Source: Candidatus Saccharibacteria bacterium UBA2951
Lineage (GTDB): Bacteria > Patescibacteriota > Saccharimonadia > Saccharimonadales > Saccharimonadaceae
Direction: 5' to 3'
DNA: 27,957 nt
Assembly (NCBI GenBank): GCA_002348615.1
Contig: DEBR01000001.1
Location: 58,991 to 86,947, forward strand
The notes beneath the pieces are model-generated. The model worked only from the letters and a program-made list of their open reading frames with translations, made no database searches and was not told where the DNA came from. Within the stretch, counting starts at the first letter, position 1. Every line of letters begins with the position of its first letter. Shown in pieces: positions 1-7,957 of this stretch. The translations under genes and the position numbers were made by a program.

Positions 1-78
1 ATGCCGATGGAAAGAGACATAACTTACTTTATTGTAACAGAGGTAAGTAGGGAATCAAAAGGATACTGGTAGAAAGGC

Positions 79-107
79 TTGCTTATACCCCCGGGGGGTA
101 CTATACT
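79..107 (+). promoter_or_regulatory. Promoter with embedded metal-repressor operator
   Basis: A -35 box TTGCTT (79-84) and a -10 box TATACT (102-107) are separated by exactly 17 bp. The spacer is filled by the G/C-tract palindrome TACCCCCGGGGGGTA (86-100), the type of site bound by CsoR/RcnR-family repressors. A bound repressor would sit between the two promoter boxes and block RNA polymerase. The predicted transcription start, 7 nt after the -10 box, falls on the A of the repressor start codon at 114, so the mRNA should be leaderless. Confidence 0.8.
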
Positions 108-113
108 AAACCT

Positions 114-398
114 ATGATAGATGACATTAAGCAAAGGGCACTACACCGTACCAAGATTCTGGAAGGCCAGATGCGGGGCATACAAAAGATGATCGAACAA
201 GAGGATTACTGCATAGATATTCTTACCCAGAGTCTGGCAGTTCAAAAATCCCTAAGTTCGCTCAATAAGCTTATTCTGGAAAATCACGTCCGCACTCATA
301 TTTCACACGCATTACGATCCGGCTCGGATAAGGATACCGAAAAGGCAGTCGAGGAGCTTCTCAGCCTTTACGAGCTATCGAATGTAAGGGGTAAATAA
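114..398 (+). CDS. csoR: CsoR/RcnR-family metal-sensing repressor
   Basis: A 94-residue, all-helical DUF156-family repressor that should bind the palindrome in its own promoter and release it when metal binds. The family signature EGQMRGIQ lies at about residues 17-24. The metal site reads Cys33, His58, His62. In copper-sensing CsoR the third ligand is Cys; a His there is found in the Ni/Co sensor RcnR, but the RcnR N-terminal His is not at the usual place here. The neighbours (DUF305 protein and CopB-type ATPase) argue for copper. The gene opens the operon: its stop is 14 nt before the next start. The start codon coincides with the predicted transcription start. Family assignment is firm; the sensed metal is inferred. 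Confidence 0.88.
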   Translation: MIDDIKQRALHRTKILEGQMRGIQKMIEQEDYCIDILTQSLAVQKSLSSLNKLILENHVRTHISHALRSGSDKDTEKAVEELLSLYELSNVRGK

Positions 399-412
399 CC
401 AAGGGAGGTTAT

Positions 413-841
413 ATGAAACAAGAAAATATATTGTACGGAATTGTCGGACTTCTGGTGGGCGTCGGCATTGCCGTCTTTACTGCGACGACTGCCGTAAACA
501 GTAGTAATCGTACCATGATGCAGATGATGGGAATGAATACTGAGTCTGGTCAGCTTTCGAGTGACCATGGTGCGATGACGATGGATGACATGTCGAACGC
601 TATCAAAGGCAAGACCGGCGATGAATTTGATAAGGCATTTCTTAGCGAAATGATCGTGCACCATCAGGGTGCGATCGATATGGCCATGCTGGCTCAGTCA
701 CGAGCCAAACACGATGAGATTAAAAAGTTAGCTGACGCGATTCTTTCGGCTCAGTCACAAGAAATAGACAAAATGCAGGCATGGCAGACAGATTGGGGAT
801 ACAAAGACACCCCGACAATGATGATGCACGGCAACCACTAG
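413..841 (+). CDS. DUF305 family membrane-anchored copper-associated protein
   Basis: A 142-residue protein with an N-terminal hydrophobic segment (about residues 7-28) that acts as a signal anchor, so the rest lies outside the membrane. A Met-rich stretch (about 35-60, including MMQMMG) is followed by the DUF305 helical-bundle core with the hallmark HHQGAIDMA (83-91) and a Met/His-rich tail ending MMMHGNH. Met and His clusters suit copper or silver binding. DUF305 proteins are often found next to copper pumps. It sits between csoR and the ATPase, 9 nt upstream of the latter, with a good ribosome site (AAGGGAGG) 7 nt before its ATG. The likely role is extracytoplasmic metal binding; the precise function is not established. 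Confidence 0.85.
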   Translation: MKQENILYGIVGLLVGVGIAVFTATTAVNSSNRTMMQMMGMNTESGQLSSDHGAMTMDDMSNAIKGKTGDEFDKAFLSEMIVHHQGAIDMAMLAQSRAKHDEIKKLADAILSAQSQEIDKMQAWQTDWGYKDTPTMMMHGNH

Positions 842-850
842 GAGCATGTA

Positions 851-2851
851 ATGGATCATTCGCATCACGATCATCACGACCATCATGCTCACGACAAGCA
901 TGAAGGGCATAGCCCTGACATGTTCCGAAAGAAGTTCTGGCTCAGTTTGCTGCTGACTATACCGACGCTTATCTTTTCGCCGACGGTGCAGGATTGGCTT
1001 GGGATCAACTGGGCATTTCCTGGCAGCGAGTACATTCCGGCTGTATTCGGTATGGTGTTGTTCTTCTACGGTGGGCTCGTGTTCCTCAAAGGAGCAAAAG
1101 TCGAACTACTAAACCGCCAACCGGGCATGATGACGCTGATTTCGATGGCGATTACCGTCGCGTTCGGCTATAGCCTGGCGTCGACGCTGAAGCTGGTGGA
1201 CGGCATGGACTTTTGGTGGGAGCTCGCCACGTTGGTGACGATCATGCTGCTCGGCCACTGGCTCGAAATGGCATCGGTGCAGAATGCGCAGGGCGCATTG
1301 AAGGAGCTCGCGAAACTACTCCCTGACGAAGCGGAACTCACGAACGGAACCATCGTGAACGTGACCGAACTGAAGCAAGGTGATGAAGTCCTGATCCGTC
1401 CCGGTGCAAAGATTCCCGCGGATGGCGAAGTGGTAAAGGGCGAGTCTGATGTAAATGTGTCTATGCTGACGGGTGAATCCAAACCGGTCAAAAAGGTTGC
1501 TCAATCACAAGTCGTCGCCGGTACAGTAAATGGCAGCGGTTCGCTAACGGTTAGAATTACGAAAATCGGTGACGACACCGCGATCGCAGGCATTATGCGG
1601 CTGGTTCAAGAGGCTCAAAGTAGTAAGTCTAAAACACAGATTCTGGCCGACAGAGCCGCGTTCTACCTGACGTTCGTCGCGATCGCCGCCGCGGTCATCA
1701 CCTGGATTGGCTGGTGGATAGCAGGGGCGGCTCCTGGGTTTATTTTGGAACGCATTGTTACCGTGCTCGTTATTGCGTGTCCGCATGCGCTTGGCTTGGC
1801 CGTTCCGCTTGTTACGGCCATATCGACCACGACGGCCGCGAAAAATGGTCTGCTTGTACGACAGCGCATGGCGCTTGAAGCGGCTCGCAATATTGATGTC
1901 GTATTGTTCGACAAAACCGGAACGCTCACCAGGGGCGAGCAGGGCGTGGTCGATGTCGTAGCAGATGGTGAAGAGCGGGAACTGCTTACTATGGCTGCGG
2001 CTGTCGAAGCGGAATCCGAGCATCCGATTGCGCGGGCGATCGTACGTTCTGCCAAAGAAAAAGACCTTAGCGTATCAAAAGTGACCGGCTTTTCGGCTAT
2101 GTCGGGCCGTGGCGCCAAAGCTACTGTTGCTGGCCGTCACGCCGTATACGTGGGCGGACCCAGGCTTATAGAAGAGCTGTCGGCAGAATTGCCGCAGCAT
2201 ATTAAAGATGCCGCAGACGTAGCTTCGAAAGAAGGCAAAACGGTCATATACGTCATAGATGACAAAAAAAGTGTTCGCGGTGCAATCATGTTGGCCGATG
2301 TAATACGTGAAGAATCAAAGGACGCCGTGAAAGCATTGCAAAAAAGCGGCAAACGCGTCGCCATGCTCACTGGTGACAGTGAAGGCGTCGCAGCATGGGT
2401 CGCCAAAGAACTGGGGATTACTGAGTATTTTGCCGAAGTCCTGCCAGAGCATAAGGCCGAAACAGTTAAGAAGCTTCAAGCCGACGGTAGCCGGGTAGCT
2501 ATGGTTGGTGATGGTGTGAACGACGCGCCGGCACTGACGCAGGCCGACATCGGTATCGCCATTGGTGCCGGAACCGACGTCGCGATTGAATCAGCCGGTA
2601 TCGTACTGGCGAGTAGTGACCCGCGTGGTGTCGCGAAAGTCGTGAAGCTCTCAAAGGCTACCTATGCCAAAATGCTGCAGAACTTGTGGTGGGCGACAGG
2701 CTACAACGCGCTGGCTATACCGCTCGCCGCTGGCGTGACTGCTGCTTTTGGGTTTGTATTGTCACCGGCAGTGGGTGCCGTACTTATGTCGCTATCGACG
2801 ATTATTGTGGCGATCAATGCCCAGTTCTTGCGGGATACAACGCTGCGTTAA
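851..2851 (+). CDS. copB: CopB-type (P1B-3) copper-transporting P-type ATPase
   Basis: A 666-residue heavy-metal P-type ATPase. The N-terminus is a His-rich tail (HHDHHDHHAHD) instead of a CxxC metal-binding domain. The landmarks are in order: TGES actuator motif (207-210), intramembrane CPH motif (Cys310-Pro311-His312), phosphorylated Asp354 in DKTGTLT, the SEHP nucleotide-domain motif, and GDGVNDAP near residue 550. The CPH motif places it in the P1B-3/CopB group rather than the CPC-type CopA group. CopB enzymes export copper (or silver) from the cytoplasm using ATP. The length is normal for a CopB without extra domains. It is the last gene of the csoR operon and the site GGAG lies upstream of its ATG. 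No clear terminator follows. Confidence 0.93.
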   Translation: MDHSHHDHHDHHAHDKHEGHSPDMFRKKFWLSLLLTIPTLIFSPTVQDWLGINWAFPGSEYIPAVFGMVLFFYGGLVFLKGAKVELLNRQPGMMTLISMAITVAFGYSLASTLKLVDGMDFWWELATLVTIMLLGHWLEMASVQNAQGALKELAKLLPDEAELTNGTIVNVTELKQGDEVLIRPGAKIPADGEVVKGESDVNVSMLTGESKPVKKVAQSQVVAGTVNGSGSLTVRITKIGDDTAIAGIMRLVQEAQSSKSKTQILADRAAFYLTFVAIAAAVITWIGWWIAGAAPGFILERIVTVLVIACPHALGLAVPLVTAISTTTAAKNGLLVRQRMALEAARNIDVVLFDKTGTLTRGEQGVVDVVADGEERELLTMAAAVEAESEHPIARAIVRSAKEKDLSVSKVTGFSAMSGRGAKATVAGRHAVYVGGPRLIEELSAELPQHIKDAADVASKEGKTVIYVIDDKKSVRGAIMLADVIREESKDAVKALQKSGKRVAMLTGDSEGVAAWVAKELGITEYFAEVLPEHKAETVKKLQADGSRVAMVGDGVNDAPALTQADIGIAIGAGTDVAIESAGIVLASSDPRGVAKVVKLSKATYAKMLQNLWWATGYNALAIPLAAGVTAAFGFVLSPAVGAVLMSLSTIIVAINAQFLRDTTLR

Positions 2852-3103
2852 CAGGGGCAGCCGTGGTTAAAAAAGCGCTGGAATTTAAGACGCTTATGCT
2901 GTACATACCACAGAAAAGATACTAAAATATACTTGACAATTACCTTTGTGGTGGTTGTTCAAGGCTGAATTGACGAGAGCTCGTGTCCCCACCTAGAAAT
3001 GATGACACTTGAGGCCCGTCAAAGCCTCGTACTTCGACAATTCAGCGCTTGTGCAATCATCACCCACAGAGCCCGCTTCGGCGGGGAAAGAGAGGAGGCA
3101 GCG
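2852..3103 (+). other. Intergenic region and long structured leader of the G+C-rich gene
   Basis: This 252-bp stretch holds no gene. It contains a possible -10 box TATACT (2928-2933) and an overlapping TTGACA (2933-2938) that has no convincing -10 box at the normal distance. Which of these drives the downstream gene is unclear. If TATACT is used, the leader would be about 160 nt. The leader contains an outer imperfect inverted repeat, GCTGAATTGACGAG (2964-2977) against CTTCGACAATTCAGC (3032-3046). Inside it is a nested GAGGC/GCCTC stem (3011-3028). Confidence 0.5.
3072..3085 (+). promoter_or_regulatory. UUCG-capped hairpin before the ribosome site
   Basis: CCCGC-TTCG-GCGGG forms a 5-bp stem closed by the very stable UUCG tetraloop. 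It ends about 7 nt before the GAGGAGG ribosome site (3092-3098) of the gene starting at 3104. A stable stem there could protect the 5' end of the message or hold the ribosome site open. The role is inferred. Confidence 0.6.
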
Positions 3104-4087
3104 ATGTCTCGATTCAAGAAGCTGTGGGTGCTCATCGCCCCCACGGTCGTCATGCTGGCTCTTGGAACGGCTTCGCCGGTCCAGGCGGAATCGCCCCCGC
3201 AGCCGCCAGCCCCCACGCCGAGCGACGTGTGCGGCGTGTCGCAGGACAAGTTCTTCGCTCCGAACGGTACATCCGGTACCGACGTCGGCTGGAAGGATGC
3301 CAACGGCAAGCTCTACAGCGCCGGCCAGTGGAGTTCCACTGGTGCCGCCTCGAGCGTCGTCTTGACCGCCATGGTCTGGGGTGACACCGGCTACGCCGAG
3401 TACACCTACCCGGCCATGACGTTCGGCACCGAGTCGGACTCGTCGTGCGTCGAGGCGCTCGACACGGTGACTACCCGGATCGTCCAGTGCAACACCAGCA
3501 ACAACGGGACGCGGGTCGAGTTCGTGTACACCAACACGGATGACCCCACGAACCGGGCGCACACGTACCCGAACCTGCAGGTCGAGCGATGGGATCACGG
3601 TCAGTCCGCCTACGTCTGGTGGACTGCTGGGCAGGTGCCCGACGGCGGCCAGCTGTCGGTTACTGGTGGTGACACTGCCATGGGAGATGGTTTCTTCCTA
3701 GCACCCGGCACCTACTCCATGACGCTTCGTACCAACGAGACGGGAAGTCGTGTTCTTCCGAACCGGCTGTTCGTCCCGGCCTGCGGCGACTACGATGTGC
3801 CGCCGGGCGACCCGTTGGGGGGTCCGATTCCAGGTGTTTCACGCCCCAAGGCGACGATCGGCAAGTGTCGCGCGCACCGAGTGCGCGTGGTTCTGGACGC
3901 TCGTCAGGCAACCAGTCTGACGCGCTACCGGCTGGTCATCAACCCGCGTTATGGCAGGACCAAGGCGCGTGTCTACAGCGTGAGTGCCAAGACCGCTAAG
4001 GTCATCCGGCTGAAGCACCAGAAGACCGGCACGGTCATCAAGGTCCGGTTCGCCGGCAAGGTGGTAAAGCGCAAGCTCAGGTGCTGA
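3104..4087 (+). CDS. Secreted protein of unknown function, G+C-rich gene
   Basis: This 327-residue protein is not recognised. The start at 3104 is preferred over the in-frame ATG at 2999 because GAGGAGG lies 5 nt before it and a classic signal peptide follows at once (basic MSRFKK, hydrophobic core, likely cleavage after SPVQA near residue 28). The mature part is Ser/Thr/Gly/Asn-rich with many aromatic residues, as in beta-sandwich exoproteins. After a Pro/Gly linker (about residues 238-250) comes a basic C-terminal domain bounded by two cysteines, one in IGKC and one as the very last residue (KLRC). These could form a disulfide. Base composition differs sharply from the neighbours: a hand count of 3361-3420 gives 39 G+C in 60. 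This suggests transfer or special selection. Confidence 0.75.
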   Translation: MSRFKKLWVLIAPTVVMLALGTASPVQAESPPQPPAPTPSDVCGVSQDKFFAPNGTSGTDVGWKDANGKLYSAGQWSSTGAASSVVLTAMVWGDTGYAEYTYPAMTFGTESDSSCVEALDTVTTRIVQCNTSNNGTRVEFVYTNTDDPTNRAHTYPNLQVERWDHGQSAYVWWTAGQVPDGGQLSVTGGDTAMGDGFFLAPGTYSMTLRTNETGSRVLPNRLFVPACGDYDVPPGDPLGGPIPGVSRPKATIGKCRAHRVRVVLDARQATSLTRYRLVINPRYGRTKARVYSVSAKTAKVIRLKHQKTGTVIKVRFAGKVVKRKLRC

Positions 4088-4110
4088 CGTCCCCGAAGTA
4101 CAGCGGGTGT

Positions 4111-4136
4111 CCCGGGCCAGGTAACTGGTTCCGGGG
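4111..4136 (+). terminator. Terminator-like hairpin after the G+C-rich gene
   Basis: CCCGG-g-CCAG, loop GTAA, CTGG-tt-CCGGG forms a two-part stem 23 nt after the stop codon at 4087. No U-tract follows, so it may be an mRNA-stabilising 3' hairpin rather than an efficient intrinsic terminator. Confidence 0.5.
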
Positions 4137-4175
4137 CGCCCGTCTTCAATTTGCGAGTAAAACACTCCCGGTGTC

Positions 4176-4184
4176 TGTTATAAT
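4176..4184 (+). promoter_or_regulatory. Extended -10 promoter for the 885-residue secreted protein
   Basis: TGTTATAAT is an extended -10 element (TGN followed by consensus TATAAT at 4179-4184). No good -35 box is visible at 17 bp, as is common for extended -10 promoters. The predicted start is at 4191, one base before the ATG at 4192, so the message should be leaderless. Confidence 0.7.
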
Positions 4185-4191
4185 TCCAGTT

Positions 4192-6849
4192 ATGGTTAGA
4201 TGGGCACGCCGAACTGCAGGTCTGGTAGTTGTACTGGCGCTTTTTGGCGCCGTAATAGTAGGTATTAAGACCCAGACTGCATATGCTGAAGGCGCGAATC
4301 AATTCCCCGGCATAACGGGAGCCGGTACCGATTGGACATTTAATAACGTATCGCCGGACCCAAACTTGACATGGCAATTTAAGAACAGCGGAGCTAACCA
4401 AGTTCTTAACGGTAACACAACCCACATTCTACGCACACGATCAATCGGCCGTAACAAGGGAACGCGCCTAAGGGTATACTTTGCACAGCGGCCCGTACAA
4501 GTTTCGGTGAACATTAATGTTATCAACTGTGATCTTGATGCACCTCATGCTTGGGGTGGTCCGGTTATCGTACGTCTTGGTGGGCAAGTAGTGTACAACC
4601 AAGATACCGATGCCTGGACCAAACCAACTCATATGTACGAGAAGAAAGAATACCTTGCACCGAATACTCGACGCGTCACAACGTACGGGCCTGCCCCCGC
4701 AGGAGATGGTGGGAAGTATGCGAACTCCCCTGTATGTCAGAATTATCCTTCTGCTAGCCTGCCTTTATGGGTAGACCGGGAAAATTGTAATAATCCAGGT
4801 CCGAACGGAACATGTACAGGTAGCGGAAACGGGACCTTCACGTTAGATAAGAATAACGGTAACCTGACATACAACCCGCCAAACACTGCACTGGATGGTC
4901 GGACGTTCACTGTTAACTTCCCTGCGACAGGGAATGGTAATGCCGACATCGGTCTGGATTCTAGTACGGGGTTGTGGTTTGCCGATCTTGATATTGATTT
5001 AGATTCCAGAGGCGATGATGCCTTACCGCCGCCTGACGTAATGCAGCGCATAACATTCAAAGTTAATGCACAAAACGCGACAAGCCGTGCAAACGGCACC
5101 TCAATGCGTGCGAGGATGGGCTACCGCTTCTTTACTGACGAAACTCAGGCCTCCAAATACTTTGGGCTTGAAGGGAATGGTGGACGCAACAATGAGTTTC
5201 CGGGTTATGGGCAAAAGTTTGCGATTCCGTTCGGAAGAGATTGCAGTAGTACTGCCCCTGTCCAACCAGGCCGAATCATGGTGTACGACCCCGATGTCGC
5301 TGGGTACGGACCCTCGTACGCTATAGTGTTCAGACGCAATCCAAGCAACGGCAATATCGTTCGTCTTGGAAAGACTGACTATAACCTTATAAATAATGTT
5401 AAGTGGGATACAGCAGGTACCAATGATCGCATTGAACTGACAGCCGGGAGCAACCAAAACAGCGTATTTGAAGTAAAGGCACTTGAGCCTGGATTTAACT
5501 ACATGCTAGCCATAGTTAATCCCCAAACGAAGCTTCCACCGTCTCCAAATGTTTGGAGTTTAAGGCTACCGACGGACTCTATTAATGGGCTTGTTAACTG
5601 CCGTTATGACCTTGTACCTCATTTGAACAGTGTACAACCGGCGTTCAGTGCTTATGGCGACACCTTGACACCTCATGGGTGGATTACGAATTCCGAAAAT
5701 AGCACTTCAGCTGGGGAGCATGAATGGCGTATTACCCGGGCTATTTTCAGCAGCCGTCCCGCTGATTTGTCGCGTACTACGGTTATGAACACGAATGATG
5801 GCGAAGCAATTTGCGGTTTCATTCAACGACGCTCCGGAGCACCATCTGGCTGTCGCGATATATATAGAGGTACTTACCCTGCTGATTCAGACAGGACAGT
5901 CAATGATACCCTGGGTACTTACGCCGCGGGTACATATGTGTGCTATATAACTTCTGTACAAAACCCTACTTGGCAACAGAATGACAACAACCAATGGGCG
6001 AACAGTCCAATGCAATGTTCGGTCGCAGGAGTGAAACCGAAGCTTCGCGTGACTGGATTCGACGTCAAAGCCGTGGGCTCAATTAATACCAGCTTAAGTG
6101 GCCAAGCGGGTAATGCGTTCGGAAGCTGGGGGGAGTATGGCGTGTTCTCAAACGGAACGAACACAGGTATGGCATCGGGAAGCGGCCTTCTTGGCGGCGG
6201 ACCGAATTCACAGTTCTTTTGGTCGGCGTTGACATTCGCGAATAACGGACTTTACGGCGGGTGGGGCGGAGTAATGCCACCTTCACTCAATCCCGGAGCA
6301 GGTGTACCGGTAGGTAATGTTCTGGGTGCCACCACATTTGGCGAAGGTGATAAGCGAGTACTACGCTATAACGGCACGTTGTACATTACAGGTAACCTTA
6401 TTTACGACAATGATGGGGCAGATAACAATGGCTACAATTCTATCAAAGGCATCCCTGAAATAAAGATTGTTGCCGATAATATAATCATTGCTCCAACAGT
6501 CACTCAAATCGACCCATGGCTAATAGCTCTAAGCAGTACTGGAACGTACGGTAGCCTAAGTACTTGCGGTACGTCACCGGGGGTTCCAACTCCTGGAGTA
6601 AATGGATTTCGTCCTTTCAGTACCACGGGCTTGTTAACCACAGGCCTATGCCAAAGTCAGCTTAAAGTGAATGGACCGGTCACAACTGACCAGCTATATG
6701 CCTACCGTACGAGTGATTCGGCTGGCGACGCCTGGGCAGAGAATTTTGACCTTCGTGCCAGCAACTTCTTATCAGCCTACGCGGGTATAAACACGGACCG
6801 TCCGGTTGCTCGGACCGAACTGATTACCGAACTGCCGCCACGTTTCTAG
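4192..6849 (+). CDS. Large secreted protein at the head of the pilus locus, function unknown
   Basis: An 885-residue exported protein that is not recognised. The ATG at 4192 is chosen because a consensus -10 box ends 7 nt before it and a signal peptide starts there (MVRWARR, hydrophobic core, cleavage likely after TAYA at about residue 32). The mature chain is rich in Asn, Gly, Thr and aromatics with scattered cysteines that could form disulfides. Repeated beta-strand-like patterns suggest stacked beta domains. The C-terminal part (about 700-800, around GNLIYDNDG and EIKIVADNIIIAP) has the alternating pattern of a beta-solenoid. It has no prepilin motif and no C-terminal membrane anchor. It lies 61 bp upstream of pilM, so a pilus-tip adhesin or surface protein that works with the T4P is plausible but unproven. 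Confidence 0.65.
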   Translation: MVRWARRTAGLVVVLALFGAVIVGIKTQTAYAEGANQFPGITGAGTDWTFNNVSPDPNLTWQFKNSGANQVLNGNTTHILRTRSIGRNKGTRLRVYFAQRPVQVSVNINVINCDLDAPHAWGGPVIVRLGGQVVYNQDTDAWTKPTHMYEKKEYLAPNTRRVTTYGPAPAGDGGKYANSPVCQNYPSASLPLWVDRENCNNPGPNGTCTGSGNGTFTLDKNNGNLTYNPPNTALDGRTFTVNFPATGNGNADIGLDSSTGLWFADLDIDLDSRGDDALPPPDVMQRITFKVNAQNATSRANGTSMRARMGYRFFTDETQASKYFGLEGNGGRNNEFPGYGQKFAIPFGRDCSSTAPVQPGRIMVYDPDVAGYGPSYAIVFRRNPSNGNIVRLGKTDYNLINNVKWDTAGTNDRIELTAGSNQNSVFEVKALEPGFNYMLAIVNPQTKLPPSPNVWSLRLPTDSINGLVNCRYDLVPHLNSVQPAFSAYGDTLTPHGWITNSENSTSAGEHEWRITRAIFSSRPADLSRTTVMNTNDGEAICGFIQRRSGAPSGCRDIYRGTYPADSDRTVNDTLGTYAAGTYVCYITSVQNPTWQQNDNNQWANSPMQCSVAGVKPKLRVTGFDVKAVGSINTSLSGQAGNAFGSWGEYGVFSNGTNTGMASGSGLLGGGPNSQFFWSALTFANNGLYGGWGGVMPPSLNPGAGVPVGNVLGATTFGEGDKRVLRYNGTLYITGNLIYDNDGADNNGYNSIKGIPEIKIVADNIIIAPTVTQIDPWLIALSSTGTYGSLSTCGTSPGVPTPGVNGFRPFSTTGLLTTGLCQSQLKVNGPVTTDQLYAYRTSDSAGDAWAENFDLRASNFLSAYAGINTDRPVARTELITELPPRF

Positions 6850-6871
6850 CCATAACTACTGTCAAAAACGC

Positions 6872-6900
6872 TTGTCGGGGGTATACCGCTTATGTATAAT
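6872..6900 (+). promoter_or_regulatory. Promoter of the pilM operon
   Basis: A -35 box TTGTCG (6872-6877) and consensus -10 box TATAAT (6895-6900) are 17 bp apart. The predicted start, near 6907, leaves a leader of only about 4 nt before the pilM ATG at 6911. It probably drives pilM through pilC, since no other promoter or terminator was seen up to 13682. Confidence 0.8.
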
Positions 6901-6910
6901 GAGGCGTAAT

Positions 6911-7957
6911 ATGGCATTAGTAAAAAGTGTGGGCGACTTCTTCGGGCTGGATATCGGTACCAATGCCGTTCGCGTCGTGCAATTAAGTGGAAGCGGACAG
7001 GGGTGGAGCTTGTCTCATTACGGCTATGCGCCGGTCGACACCAAGACGACTGCCAGTGACTCCCCGGAAGCCAAGCGTAAATTAGGCGAAATCATTATGA
7101 CCGCCATAGGGCAGAGCGGCATTAAGACCCGCGATGTCGCAATCGGTCTTCCATCTCAAAAGACGTTCACGACGGTCATCGACGTGCCGACTATGAGTGA
7201 GGCTGAACTACGTAGCACTATCAAATATCAGATTGACCAGTATATCCCTATGGCAGTCGACGAAGCCAAGGTAGACTGGGTGCCGTTGGGGCAGAGTCTA
7301 CATGACCCCAAGCAGCAAGAGGTGCTACTGACCAGCACGGCGATTTCATATGCTGAAGAACGTCTGGAGTTCATTGAGAGCTTGGGCTTGAATGTTATTG
7401 CGGCCGAGCCTGACCCGATTGCAATGATTCGCTCACTTCTACCGACCGGCCTGACAGACGCTCGTTTGATCGTTGACATGGGAGAACAGTCAACCGACAT
7501 CGCCATTACCTATGCCGACGCACCACGACTGGTCCGCACCATACCAGTTGGTCTCGGCTCGCTCTTAAAAGCCATCGTTACCAACCTGAACGTCCAGGAG
7601 GACCAAGCCCGACAGTTCGTGCTAAAGTTCGGCCTAGCGCCGGACCGCTTGGATGGTCAAGTGCTGCGCGCGCTTGAGGCTACGTTGGACAACTTTACCA
7701 GCGAGCTTACGAAGTCTATTAAGTTCTTCCAAACGCGTTATCCGAACACTCCGGTAGGTGGTATTCTACTGGCTGGATATGCGTCAAGCACGCCTCGCTT
7801 CGGAGAATACGTTGCCGCGAAGACCGGTGTCAAAACGGAAGCCGCTAACCCTTGGCAGAAGGTTCGCGTTTCACAGAACGACCAACAGCAGCTGCTTCCA
7901 ATCATGCATGAATTCGCAACCGTCGTAGGACTAGCGCAGCGGAGTAACCGGTCATGA
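6911..7957 (+). CDS. pilM: Type IV pilus assembly ATPase-fold protein PilM
   Basis: A 348-residue actin-like protein of the T4P inner-membrane assembly platform. PilM binds the cytoplasmic tail of PilN and links the platform to the motor. The N-terminal nucleotide-binding signature DIGTNAVRVVQL lies near residue 11 and the second phosphate-binding motif VDMGEQSTDIAI near 187. The length is normal for PilM. The start at 6911 is preferred over an upstream in-frame codon because it directly follows the promoter and gives the typical N-terminus (FFGLDIGT). The stop overlaps the pilN start (ATGA), indicating translational coupling. Confidence 0.93.
   Translation: MALVKSVGDFFGLDIGTNAVRVVQLSGSGQGWSLSHYGYAPVDTKTTASDSPEAKRKLGEIIMTAIGQSGIKTRDVAIGLPSQKTFTTVIDVPTMSEAELRSTIKYQIDQYIPMAVDEAKVDWVPLGQSLHDPKQQEVLLTSTAISYAEERLEFIESLGLNVIAAEPDPIAMIRSLLPTGLTDARLIVDMGEQSTDIAITYADAPRLVRTIPVGLGSLLKAIVTNLNVQEDQARQFVLKFGLAPDRLDGQVLRALEATLDNFTSELTKSIKFFQTRYPNTPVGGILLAGYASSTPRFGEYVAAKTGVKTEAANPWQKVRVSQNDQQQLLPIMHEFATVVGLAQRSNRS

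Noticed and set aside
1544..2118. Two long minus-strand ORFs inside the P-type ATPase gene
   Set aside because: The plus-strand frame has all the P-type ATPase motifs without interruption. The antisense frames have no start signals and low-complexity products.
2933..2938. TTGACA as the -35 box for the G+C-rich secreted gene
   Set aside because: No acceptable -10 box lies 16-18 bp downstream. The overlapping TATACT at 2928 is noted as an alternative, but the promoter is left undecided.
2993..3598. A 201-codon minus-strand ORF opposite the G+C-rich secreted gene
   Set aside because: Long antisense ORFs are expected in G+C-rich sequence. The plus frame has a ribosome site and a signal peptide; this one has neither.
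4081..4191. Extended N-terminus of the 885-residue protein
   Set aside because: The extra 37 codons overlap the preceding gene and its 3' hairpin, and would bury the signal peptide. The -10 box directly before 4192 fixes the start there.
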